Source: Marinobacter salicampi (GTDB taxonomy: Bacteria > Pseudomonadota > Gammaproteobacteria > Pseudomonadales > Oleiphilaceae). From it: a stretch of DNA of 39,527 nt. Shown one piece after another: positions 1-7,515 of this stretch. The DNA lies in assembly GCF_011074795.1 (NCBI RefSeq), contig NZ_JAAMPF010000015.1, forward strand, positions 1-39,527. Direction: 5' to 3'. The notes under the pieces were generated by a model that saw only the letters and a list, made by a program, of their open reading frames with translations, had not been told where the DNA came from and did no database searches. Positions within the stretch are counted from its first letter, which is position 1. Every line of letters begins with the position of its first letter. The position numbers and the translations under genes are program-made.

Positions 1-210
1 TCTTGATCGCTCAGCAGTGAAACAGTCAAAGGTTAAATTTTGCCTTCTTCAAGAGTGAAAAAACACAACTCAACCGTCGTTGTTTGTTGACCCAATGAAA
101 TGCTGATCGTTGAGTCCGAGACAATCATGGAGATTGCAGGACTGCCATCACGAGCCATAACGTCCTCTAGGTAATCGAGCTGTTTTCGATCGTGAGAGCT
201 TGGATCGGAT

Positions 211-552
211 TTGCAGCCCTCGGATGAGAATGCCATTCGCCTAGATACGAAACGATCCCGCCAGTTCTACAACGACACTCATCGATATCTCCTTCTCCAC
301 CGGCAGTTCCGCGCAGGAACTCTTGGGGTCTTGCAGTGCTGTCCTCTCACCACTCGGTGTCCAGATTGCGGTTACCCATGGCGCCGCCCATTTACTTTGC
401 GTAATCCCCTCTGTGAAACCTGCGGTTGGCCTTCTTTTGAAACACTGGCACGGTCCCGACTCAAACGTCGCTATTATCAAGACGCCCGATGGCTCAACAA
501 CTGGTTGACTCAATGCCAGCGGGACAGAGCCGCTCGCGATTACCCACGCTGA
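211..552 (+). CDS. Small zinc-ribbon protein of unknown function
   Basis: This is a 113-residue reading frame opening on a TTG codon, since no in-frame ATG lies upstream before a stop. Two CxxC pairs (CPDCG and CETCG) about 20 residues apart in the middle should bind zinc, and a basic stretch (ARSRLKRR) follows. Cys pairs followed by a basic tail loosely recall the C-terminal zinc region of FlhC, but the similarity is too weak to assign a family. The 3' end overlaps the next gene by 64 bases in another frame, so the two are probably co-expressed. A nucleic-acid-binding role is only a guess from the zinc ribbon and basic tail. Confidence 0.5.
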   Translation: MQPSDENAIRLDTKRSRQFYNDTHRYLLLHRQFRAGTLGVLQCCPLTTRCPDCGYPWRRPFTLRNPLCETCGWPSFETLARSRLKRRYYQDARWLNNWLTQCQRDRAARDYPR

Positions 553-1499
553 TCAATATCCAAAAGCTGACCCACGAAAAGTTCGATGTGGAGCGGCCGA
601 GGTTCTATTATCCAAGCATAGAAAAGGCGTATTACGTTGCGTTCGAATCACAACAAGAGGGTGTATTTCATAACGCCCGTTTGGCGCGCTTAAACGTTCT
701 AACGCATGAGAGGCCTCTGGGTTTGAGGTCGACCAATGTCTCTCAATGGCATCCTGAGATTCATCCGTCCCATTTTGAAGGTGCTGGAAGAGCCAGAGTG
801 CGACCTCCCGGCTCAGGTCTAACCACGCCTAACCCAGAAATGATCACTCGAATCAGTCTCGCCATTCGGCGGATCCTTCGATGGCAACGGGCCGCTTTGG
901 ACGTTGCCCACACTCTCAGGTGGGTGGACCTGAGAGAGTTGCGCCCGGAACAGGTTCGGGAAGGCTCACCTCCCCGTGTACTGTGTATGGCGATCAGCTT
1001 CTGGTTCCGTGCGATTACTCTTATGCACGCTGGCAGCACCGGTGCCGGCACCCCGGAGGACCACGAGCTGTGTCGGTTGACGTTTTACGAGCATTATCCC
1101 AATCTTCCGGAAGGTGTATACCTGAAAGATGAGCAGGGCCGATACCTTAGACCGTCGCCCAATTTCGAGCGCTGGCTTTTTCTGCGTGCCTCAGACTACG
1201 CATTTTCCGAATTCGTCCAACTGGCTACGTGGATCCACAAACGGACGGAAGATCCCTCTGTAAAATTTAAACAAACCGTGTATTCGTGCCGCCACGACCG
1301 GTTTTCCATCGTACAGTCACCGTCACGCATGTTGGAAGTGCGCCGCCAGGGCAAAAGGCTCACGGCTAGGTACTGGAAAGATAGTCCGCTAGTCGACATT
1401 GCCTTAAGCCATAAAGCGCTCAGCGCCATTGAGGCATGCGCGAGACATAGGCCTTGCGATTGCCCGCAGGGCAATCGATTCGGATCCCCATCGCGTTAG
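489..1499 (+). CDS. Hypothetical protein, 336 residues, accessory gene
   Basis: This long open frame has normal protein composition and overlaps the zinc-ribbon gene before it. I do not recognise the family. It is soluble, with no signal peptide or membrane segment, and rich in Arg and aromatic residues. A central hydrophobic patch (CMAISFWFRAITLM) is followed by an acidic stretch. Cysteines cluster near the C-terminus (CARHRPCDC). The given start leaves a 64-base overlap; an ATG at 513 would shorten it, and no clear ribosome binding site decides between them. The pairing with the zinc-ribbon gene suggests a two-gene unit on mobile DNA. No function can be assigned. Confidence 0.55.
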   Translation: MAQQLVDSMPAGQSRSRLPTLINIQKLTHEKFDVERPRFYYPSIEKAYYVAFESQQEGVFHNARLARLNVLTHERPLGLRSTNVSQWHPEIHPSHFEGAGRARVRPPGSGLTTPNPEMITRISLAIRRILRWQRAALDVAHTLRWVDLRELRPEQVREGSPPRVLCMAISFWFRAITLMHAGSTGAGTPEDHELCRLTFYEHYPNLPEGVYLKDEQGRYLRPSPNFERWLFLRASDYAFSEFVQLATWIHKRTEDPSVKFKQTVYSCRHDRFSIVQSPSRMLEVRRQGKRLTARYWKDSPLVDIALSHKALSAIEACARHRPCDCPQGNRFGSPSR

Positions 1500-1754
1500 C
1501 CCAACCGGAGTCCACGCGTTGTTTGAAAATCATCTATCCAGGGCTGAAGGCAGAGAGTACCTTTACTCCAGAGTGCACCCATCATCCATAGTTGGCCCGG
1601 TTGGTCCTCACCCTTATGACAAACGCGCAGTGATTGGAAACGCCGGCGTGGGAAATGCCCGCTAGATACGCAAGTTAGAACGCTACCCCCTGCTGCGGAA
1701 CGCCAGGAACAGTAAAACGACAAACAGTTTTTGGCCTGTGTTCGCTGCTCTGAC

Positions 1755-2084
1755 TCAGGCCTTATCAGGCAAGATGGTAACCGCGCCAGCCAAATCCGAA
1801 CCATTCATTATTAGCAACGTAAAATCGTCATCGGGATGTATGCCCTGCTCGAAGCATTGGACTCTGCGCAGCCAGCCCTCGCTGCAAAGGCCAGAAAAGT
1901 AAGCCGGGAGCTCCTCCGCCCTGAATGGTCCTTCCCGAAGAGGGAGACTTAAGCTGAGAGATGGACCACCCAGCTCAAGGTACTGTTCATCATAGGTAAA
2001 AGTTATCCAGCCGTCGGACCCTTTCTCCAAGGTACCAACGACTTTATCGTGCAGGCGCACTACTGCTTTGACTGGGAGCGGCAA
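1755..2084 (-). CDS. HipS-like stand-alone HipA N-terminal subdomain
   Basis: The 109-residue protein matches the N-terminal subdomain 1 of HipA kinases (Couple_hipA): an opening strand VKAVVRLHDKVVGTL, then FTYDEQYL, LSLSLPLR, PAYFSGLCSEGW and a closing GSDLAGAVTILP. In tripartite HipBST systems this domain is a separate protein, HipS, which works as the antitoxin for the kinase HipT. Translation starts at TTG with a GGAG six bases upstream. The frame stops right where HipA would continue into the kinase, and no HipT frame follows. No HipB reads into it in the same direction. It is therefore an orphan HipS or a truncated remnant. The family call is firm; activity is unknown. Confidence 0.75.
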   Translation of the reverse strand: MPLPVKAVVRLHDKVVGTLEKGSDGWITFTYDEQYLELGGPSLSLSLPLREGPFRAEELPAYFSGLCSEGWLRRVQCFEQGIHPDDDFTLLIMNGSDLAGAVTILPDKA

Positions 2085-2171
2085 AGTATTCTCCGTGAAG
2101 TTCCGGTTAAACCAGCATTGAGCTCGTTATTTAAGTGGTGGCCTAATTACGTCTGGAAAAGTTCATTGTTG

Positions 2172-2177
2172 TATAAT
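2172..2177 (+). promoter_or_regulatory. Candidate -10 box of the Xre-antitoxin gene
   Basis: A perfect TATAAT lies 32 bases before the ATG at 2209, between the two divergent antitoxin-like genes. The -35 region is poor. TATA-containing half-sites around it (TTGTATAATTG and ACTATAAC) could be an autoregulatory operator, as is common for antitoxins. This is inferred from sequence only. Confidence 0.4.
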
Positions 2178-2208
2178 TGACCAACTATAACGCTAGAAGG
2201 TGGCCGGC

Positions 2209-2616
2209 ATGACTCATTCGCCCGACGGTCTATCCCAGGCTCCCAGCGCCGATGCAATGCGCGGCCATGTGGCGCTTAAAGGTTTCTTCAGTATCTGCGC
2301 CGAATGGCAGTGCTCTGCCCATGAAATGACCCAGCTTCTCGGCGGAGTCTCCAGGGCCACGCTCTCCCAATATCAAAATTTGCCCTACGTCAAACTTCCG
2401 AATGAGACTCTTGAGCGGATCAGCTATCTGCTGGGAATTTACAAGTCTCTTAGGTCAATGTACCCCACGGCAGAGCGAGCCAGTCGCAGAATGCGTCTTT
2501 CGACCGATGATTTCCCGTTCGTTGGAGAGTCTGCTCTGCAATATATGACACGCGGGACCACAGAGACCCTGGCCCTGACAAGACGCTATTTCGAAGCTAT
2601 GCATGCCTCACAATAA
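2209..2616 (+). CDS. Orphan Xre/MbcA/ParS-type antitoxin
   Basis: This 135-residue protein has the two parts typical of antitoxins that partner RES-domain toxins. The N-terminal helical DNA-binding region runs from VALKGFFSICAEW to LERISYLLGIYKSL. A C-terminal toxin-binding region of the DUF2384 type follows (FPFVGESALQYMTRG, then LALTRRYFEAM). I chose the ATG at 2209 because the AGAAGG at 2195-2200 is correctly spaced for it and too close to the upstream GTG at 2200. Xre-RES operons place the toxin directly downstream, but the next 380 bases hold no RES frame on either strand. The gene looks intact, so it is an orphan antitoxin or regulator facing away from the HipS-like gene. Confidence 0.75.
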   Translation: MTHSPDGLSQAPSADAMRGHVALKGFFSICAEWQCSAHEMTQLLGGVSRATLSQYQNLPYVKLPNETLERISYLLGIYKSLRSMYPTAERASRRMRLSTDDFPFVGESALQYMTRGTTETLALTRRYFEAMHASQ

Positions 2617-2999
2617 TGCGCTCTATTCTAATACAGTCTCAGGATCACGGTGATTTTAGCCCCTAATACATATCATCGTGCCTGCTAGGGGTTCACCTGG
2701 TTCAACATCTTCGGCCCGTGATACATGTTCATGACTCCGTAGGTCGGCCGGGACCGGACCATGCTCGGGTTGAACTGGCCCACCATTCCGGAACCACAAA
2801 CGCTCCTTTGCAATCATCGTTTCCAATAAAGCCCATACTGCCTGCACCCTTTCAAAGAAAAGCTCGTAATTAGGCTCGACTGCATTATTTGGTAGTATTT
2901 GCTTATCGTCACGGCGGATGAAGATGGTTGCCTGATGTGACCTTAATAATTGCTAACTAATGCATGCAGTCCAGGCAATTCGGGAAAATAAGGAAACTC
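2617..2999. other. Gene-poor spacer
   Basis: I see no convincing gene, RNA or repeat here. A 63-codon minus-strand frame is low-complexity and has no homology I recognise. The expected RES toxin partner of the preceding antitoxin is absent. Confidence 0.5.
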
Positions 3000-3633
3000 A
3001 TGTTTGACTGGATCAGCCAAAACTCAAGCACGCTTTCCGCACTGGCTAACGTAGGGATGCTTTTGGTTTGGATCTTCTATGCTCAACTCTTATATAACAA
3101 CTTTCGTCGTCAACGACATCCACGCCTTAGTGATCAATTTGGCAGTTGGCGATGCGAACCTGGACTCGCCCTGTCTGATTTGCAATATGAGCAATGAGCC
3201 TGTCTTCGTCGAAAATATTCTTGTGGATTTGGAGACCTCGGCCGGGACCTACTCAGCAAGAGTAACTGATATTGGTGAGGAAGCGGCACCGACTAAGCTA
3301 GGCTCAACGACTCGGCAGGGACCACTAGACAGTGGCCAATGCCTTGAGATTCAAAAATTTAGAGAGCTTCTTGAAAGGACAGCAGAAGCAGGGCAACTCA
3401 AACTTATCGATGCTAAACCAAACGACCCGGAAGTGACCCTCAAGTCGCTGACAGTTACGATTATCTCAATATATGGGCCGGAGGATAACCCCTTTGGAGC
3501 ATACCGAGAATTTGAGCTGAGCTATGATAACGCCGGTCCGGTAAGGATCACGCCGACTTCTATTGATACAAGACGCCTTAACTCCCGTCAGGGGAAAAAG
3601 CGAGCTAAACAATTAAATATAGAATCCATCTAA
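3000..3633 (+). pseudogene. Frameshifted small membrane-anchored protein
   Basis: Two overlapping frames make one protein. The first starts at ATG 3000 behind AAGGA, encodes MFDWISQNSSTL and one membrane segment (VGMLLVWIFYAQLLYNN), then a basic RRQRHPRL. The second continues at GTG 3130 with VINLAVGDANLDSPCLICNM and runs to 3633. Removing the single A at 3129 (CTT-A-GTG) joins them into one frame of about 210 residues: an N-terminal anchor plus a beta-rich cytoplasmic domain. I recall similar intact proteins in marine gammaproteobacteria, but their function is not known. Because both halves keep good coding character, the lesion may be recent or a sequencing error. Confidence 0.6.
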
Positions 3634-3874
3634 CCAGACCATAACGGCAGCCAAATGGCCCGGAGGGGTTGCTTCTGGCCGGTCCACAGCTATCAGCGAG
3701 CAGAGTTCTGCTAGATCGTGCGGATCACCCGAGTTTTAGCTTGAGGCAGTATTCAAGACGACACGACCACTCACACTAATTCGGAAGCAGTACTAACTAT
3801 CAGCACGAGCTCGTGGGCGATCTACCGCTCAACTGTGCGGTCGTGCAGAGATTGGTTAAGGCAGAAAAGCATTG

Positions 3875-4240
3875 TTAGCTGACCAGCACCAGCGCAACAC
3901 CAAGCCCATACAGCACAATAACCGCGGCGCTTTCCGTGCCGATCCGAGCGACGCCCTGCTCCTGGCGCCGGATCAGTCCCATCATCAGGGTGCTGGTCAT
4001 TAACAAAGACAGGGTGATCCATATAATGGTGGCGTCGGATACCGCGTGGTAGATAGAGCCCTCGCGATAGGCAACGTCAGACGCGGCCGTAAAGAGCGTA
4101 TCAAATGCATTACCGCCGATTATGCCGCCAACGGCCAGGGTCAGAGCGCCCCGTCGGACGGCCGCGACCGATGTCACCAGCTCCGGCAGGGAGGTGCTGG
4201 TAGCGGTCAGCAATACGCCGACCGCGGTTTGCCGGGCGTT
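3875..4240 (-). pseudogene. C-terminal fragment of a Ca2+/Na+ exchanger (CaCA family)
   Basis: The frame encodes the second signature repeat of CaCA-family exchangers: [18 protein letters not shown] followed by [13 protein letters not shown], with the TSLPEL and GGNAFD ion-site motifs. Two further membrane segments follow before the stop. The N-terminal half is missing. The upstream side runs into IS66 tnpA sequence at about 4225-4240, with a stop codon at 4241-4243. It is a truncated relic of an inner-membrane cation exchanger and cannot make a functional transporter alone. Confidence 0.75.
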
Positions 4241-4422
4241 TTATTCGCCAATCGCGCCTCGCTGATCCAGCGCCGGACCATGTTGGCGTTGAGGCCGTTG
4301 TCCAGGGAAACCCTGCAAACGGATGCACCAGATTCCTGGCATTGGGCCACAATCTGGGCTTTGAATTCCTGGGAAAACTGGCGACGACGCTGGTAGGGCT
4401 TGGTTACGCTTAATTCGCTCAT
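4237..4422 (-). pseudogene. IS66-family tnpA remnant
   Basis: The 5' part of an IS66-type accessory gene: the helix-turn-helix region RRRQFSQEFKAQIVAQC is followed by LNANMVRRWISEAR, the typical IS66 TnpA core. IS66 TnpA proteins normally exceed 100 residues, but this one loses homology after about 62 and runs into exchanger sequence. No tnpB or tnpC is present. It marks an IS66 copy that was mostly deleted, probably together with neighbouring gene ends. Confidence 0.75.
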
Positions 4423-4426
4423 GTTG

Positions 4427-4454
4427 AGTGTCCACTAGAAAATAAGTGGACACT
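4427..4454. repeat. 10-bp perfect inverted repeat at the IS remnant edge
   Basis: AGTGTCCACT (4427-4436) and AGTGGACACT (4445-4454) are perfect inverted copies separated by 8 bases, directly upstream of the tnpA start. It may be part of the insertion sequence's terminal region or an operator for tnpA. It does not resemble the GTAA-type IS66 terminus I know, so its role is open. Confidence 0.55.
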
Positions 4455-4483
4455 ATCCTGACGGCGGCCGCGCCAAGCTCAAG

Positions 4484-5020
4484 ATGGGATTACCGGACGC
4501 TTACTCACATACTGCGATAGCCGTACCGTTCCAACATGACGGATTGAGAAGACCCTCACTCTTCCACGAAATCAAAGTCAGCACTGTCATGACGCCGAGA
4601 ACGTTGTCCAAGGCCATTGCACCTGACTGCACTATTGAAGAGCTCCGGAACAGAGTAAAAGGCTCGCCATTCTCCCGTTTCCCGGTCATCGATGAGGGTG
4701 ACCATGTTCATGGATATCTTTACAAAGCCGACCTGATCAATCTGTCCGCGGATAGCGATTTAATGACTCTTGTCCGGCCCGTTAAGCAAGTAAAGGCTGC
4801 CAACAACATCGAGCTTGTATTTGCTGAAATGCTGAGAGAACGACAACACCTTGCAGTGGTCTGCGATGAGCTCGAAACTTGGCTGGGACTCGTTACGATG
4901 GAGGATATTCTGGAGACCTTACTGGGCACAGAGATTATGGACGAAACCGATAAGGTGTCGAATCTTCGCAGGTATGCCAAGCAACGCTGGACCCGGAAAG
5001 CACGTAAGCCCATCACCTAA
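4484..5020 (+). pseudogene. C-terminal CBS-domain fragment of a CNNM/CorC-type transporter
   Basis: Homology starts around residue 27 (LFHEIKVSTVMTPRTL) and covers the paired CBS region: FSRFPVIDEGDHVHGYLYKADL, then LAVVCDELETWLGLVTMEDILETLLG, ending DETDKVSNLRRYAKQRW. Full-length proteins begin with a DUF21 membrane domain of about 200 residues, which is missing. The first 25 residues look like random sequence from the junction with the IS66 side. The family moves or senses divalent cations such as Mg and Co. Without its membrane domain it is a relic. Confidence 0.75.
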
Positions 5021-5147
5021 GTTCGGCCGCGCCGTTAAAGCCCGCGAGCGCTATAGCGAGTCGTAACGCTCGCGTGCTTACACGCGTACTGCCTGAAACA
5101 AGACGGGGAAAGGCCCGTTAAATTCCAATCGAACCCTTCCCTACCAG

Positions 5148-5490
5148 TTACGGTGTCTTATCGGCTTGACCTAGAGTGAGCTGACGAACCCAGCTCTTAA
5201 TGTGCTCGAGGTGGTTATCTTCCTGAGACAGAGCATGGCGGAATTTGGCAGCCGTTTCGTCCAGTCCCATTTCCTCGCAGAGATCCACCAATAACTCCCA
5301 GGCCCCATTATCTGTCATTTCAGTGGTTAGCAAGGCTTGGAGACACTGGCTGAGCGAAGTTCGGGGTTCGGTCATCACCTTCTGGATCCCGAGAGCTGCA
5401 AGAGCGGACACATCCGCATCAGGTGTCTGCGCGGTGGGGTCTGCCCCGATCGATTCCATCACCTCCTTGACCATCAGGAAATAAGGCACG
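5148..5490 (-). pseudogene. Ferritin-like protein, C-terminal fragment
   Basis: Starting near PYFLMVKEVMESIG, the frame matches the second half of small ferritin-like proteins: DADVSALAALGIQKVM, LLTTEMTDNGAWELLVDL and EDNHLEHIKSWVRQL, with Glu and His residues spaced as in di-iron helices. The usual N-terminal helices are absent. In their place, in another frame, is the start of a copper-binding Csp protein, so a deletion joined two different genes at about 5480-5490. An upstream GTG could start translation but would give only a half protein. Confidence 0.65.
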
Positions 5491-5566
5491 CTACCGAACA
5501 CATGTCACAGTAGTCAGCGCAGGTATTGCACGCTTCCAGGCACGAGGCATAGTCATCTAGGTGCAT
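5474..5566 (-). pseudogene. N-terminal fragment of a Csp-type four-helix copper protein
   Basis: From an ATG six bases after GGAGG the frame encodes MHLDDYASCLEACNTCADYC and then DMCSVACL before stopping 30 codons in. The CxxxCxxCxxxC spacing along a helix is that of cytosolic Csp (DUF326) copper-storage proteins, which are normally over 100 residues with many Cys. The ribosome binding site is intact, so a short Cys-rich peptide could still be made, but the four-helix bundle is gone. The remainder was replaced by ferritin-like sequence. Confidence 0.65.
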
Positions 5567-5819
5567 TTTCATCCTCCATGATTTCAGTTGTTTTCGGTCT
5601 TCGACGGAACCCAATTTCACGGTATCACTCTGACCGATACCCTTTCCAAGTTAACATTTTGTAAGGCTGCCAAGTCCCTTCCCCTTTACAGGGTAAGCTC
5701 TCTCTCGAGGAAAATCGTCTCAACTGAGCCCGTACTCAAAAACGGCAGCTCGGGATCTGTGCTATTGCAGAGAATGTCCAGTCACGGTGTCGTCCTGTTA
5801 GTGATGTCACCTTCTATCT

Positions 5820-6336
5820 ATATCAGCCTCTGGCATCGTAGCTGATGGCGAAACCTTCCCATCTTTAAACTTCGTGACCCTCTCGACTTTAAAGTTCGCA
5901 TAAAGCCTCGGATGCTCAAGCAGCTCATCAATTCCAGCCGCTTAGGTTGCCGTCTCGTCGAGCCACAGTTCTGTGAATTCCCGGGTGGGGGGCAAAACCA
6001 GGGGAAAGGCTTTTTCGTAAGGCTCAAACTTGAGGTGAGCGTTCCAGGTAATAACGACACAGCTATACCGTCCGTTTGATAATGGGCGATACAAGGCTCC
6101 CAGCAAGAACGGTCTGGTCCCTTCCATCAAATCTGGTGTTTTCGCCCATCAACCTTCTTAGACTCGCCAATTCCTATCGCCACCACTATGCCCCGATGAT
6201 GGCGTAGTGATTCTTTCCAGAAGGGGGAGTCGAGTTTTCGAGCATTGAAAGTTGTGCGCTTCCCGACTTCGAGCTGACCGCCTCGGGCGACACAGTCGAA
6301 CCACCAGGTAGCGTTCTCCAGGCGCGTGCGCCTCAT
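5820..6336 (-). pseudogene. SRAP/YedK-like (SOS-associated peptidase family) gene, frameshifted
   Basis: Three consecutive minus-strand frames read as one protein. The first contains TFNARKLDSPFW, HHRGIVVAIGIGES and KKVDGRKHQ, matching the NAR and WKKVDGKKQPY regions of SRAP proteins. After a one-base deletion near 6130 it continues MEGTRPFLLGALYRPL, then CVVITWNAHLKF and AFPLVLPPT. A second shift near 5945 leads to GIDELLEHPRLYANFKVERV. SRAP proteins crosslink to abasic sites in single-stranded DNA. The N-terminal MCGR catalytic cysteine region is missing, so this is a clear pseudogene. The family call rests on the order of motifs and is fairly safe. Confidence 0.6.
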
Positions 6337-6713
6337 CTTGGATGATTAACCCGCGGATTTGACGACCTAACCCATAAAGTAACTTATCGCTCCGATTCCT
6401 CTGGAGCCATCTATTTACTATGGATTAGCAGACTCATCGGTCAGTGTCGGGTATCGCTATCAACTCGATTCGGCCAGTTTCCATAAAAAGGACCTGTTAA
6501 GTGGAGCTCGGGCGATGGTGAACTGATCTCATAAAACTAGCCGTCCGCAGATCATAAACTGCAACAGGGCCAAGATTTCAACCTGACCATCTTCACGAGC
6601 GAACGGTCTGCGCTAATCGCTTCCCTAAGCCCAGAAACAGCAAGGGTGAGTATTGCTTAGGTCCTGACCCCTTTTGCTACCGGGCTCCTCTTCGACTCTA
6701 TTAAATCAGAGAG
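6337..6713. other. Non-coding spacer
   Basis: I find no supported gene, RNA or repeat in this AT-rich stretch between the SRAP-like pseudogene and the DUF2795 gene. It is probably degraded DNA. Confidence 0.45.
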
Positions 6714-6920
6714 TCAATGAGTCTGTCCGTACTCCTTCATGACGTCCTGAGGGCCGCCATACTCTTTAGACGGCAGGTCCTCAATGGCACCTATAACCTC
6801 TGAGGGCGCATCGTTCTGCTTGGCTTTCTGCATCAGGCCCTGCTTATCCGCTGGGTAATCCGCTCCTTCGAGGTATTTCTGAACGTTCGCCGGTGACTCT
6901 CCTCCAACTCCACGTGTCAT
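6714..6920 (-). CDS. DUF2795 domain protein
   Basis: This 68-residue protein matches the small DUF2795 family: MTRGVGGESPANVQKYLEGA, then YPADKQGLMQKAKQN, APSEVIGAIEDLP and GGPQDVMKEYG. A strong GAGGAG lies seven bases before the ATG, so it looks intact and expressed. The biochemical role is unknown; the alternating helices and charged surface suggest a small soluble cytoplasmic protein, and relatives are often found near stress genes. It is the only clearly intact gene in a 3.5-kb run of fragments. Confidence 0.8.
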   Translation of the reverse strand: MTRGVGGESPANVQKYLEGADYPADKQGLMQKAKQNDAPSEVIGAIEDLPSKEYGGPQDVMKEYGQTH

Positions 6921-7292
6921 AACGTTATCTCCTCATCTCTTGGCTACAACTCGTTCGGTCGGGCTAAGTGCCGACTCCCACGGATCAATGCATCGAGTAT
7001 GCCAACTAGCCAACAGCCAAACACTTCAGCGGCAATTAACACCGTATCTTATTGACTTGGCATTGCTTTAATGGGTTAAAGAGATTGCCTTGGGCAGCAA
7101 GACCTCTGACTGCACGCCGTCTTTTGCACGTATGGAAGGGCTTAAGTTGGATAAATTTCAATAAGCCTTGAAACAATTGCTGACGCTATAGGCCCTAGGC
7201 ATCGTCGTAAAAGACCTTGGAGTCAGCCGGCGCTGCTCTTGCCGGGGTCTCGTTGTTGAGTCGCTCCTGGCAAGCTTGGGAGGAATAACAGT
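6921..7292. other. Spacer with no recognised gene
   Basis: This region separates the DUF2795 gene from the transposition module. I looked for copies of the GCGGACAATTTATGG repeats found at 13.9 kb, in either orientation, and saw none. No coding frame of note is present. Confidence 0.4.
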
Positions 7293-7505
7293 TTGCTCAA
7301 GGGCGATGACAGCCTTCGTAGTGGTTCAATGATTCCGGTCACCAACGTAGGTGGTAGTGTCACCACAATAAGCGAGGTGTCTGGAGGCAAATTGAGGAGA
7401 AACGGGTGGATCGCTAACGTTCGCTTTTGTTTAAAGGGGGGTCATGATTTCACGACCGGAGAGAGACGTTTTGGTGCGCCATATCAACAGCGATTCGAGA
7501 AATGA
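7293..7505 (+). CDS. Possible small protein, 70 residues, unknown
   Basis: A TTG start sits seven bases after an excellent GGGAGGAA, which is the main reason to list it. The product is Gly- and Arg-rich with no family I recognise. It ends 10 bases before the convergent tniQ stop codon, so it could be the last cargo gene or chance coding within the element. Low confidence. Confidence 0.25.
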   Translation: MLKGDDSLRSGSMIPVTNVGGSVTTISEVSGGKLRRNGWIANVRFCLKGGHDFTTGERRFGAPYQQRFEK

Positions 7506-7515
7506 CTCATCTGCA

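Noticed and set aside
33..236. 67-codon minus-strand frame at the window start
   Set aside because: It has no ribosome binding site, overlaps the zinc-ribbon gene and matches no family; it may be real but is unsupported.
1429..1665. 78-codon plus-strand frame after the 336-residue gene
   Set aside because: It overlaps the end of the larger gene, has no start signal and looks non-coding.
1500..1754. Search for a HipT kinase after the HipS-like gene
   Set aside because: Minus-strand frames here show no kinase motifs.
2617..2960. Search for a RES-domain toxin next to the Xre antitoxin
   Set aside because: No frame on either strand shows RES motifs or adequate length.
3120..3140. Programmed +1 frameshift at CTT AGT
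   Set aside because: The site only loosely resembles a known eukaryotic signal, and there is no Shine-Dalgarno-like stimulator; a mutation or sequencing error is simpler.
5588..5845. 85-codon plus-strand frame
   Set aside because: It is low-complexity, lacks start signals and lies opposite the SRAP-like pseudogene.
6921..7515. Left transposon end next to tniQ
   Set aside because: No inverted copy of the 13.9-kb repeats or convincing terminal TGT array could be found by eye.
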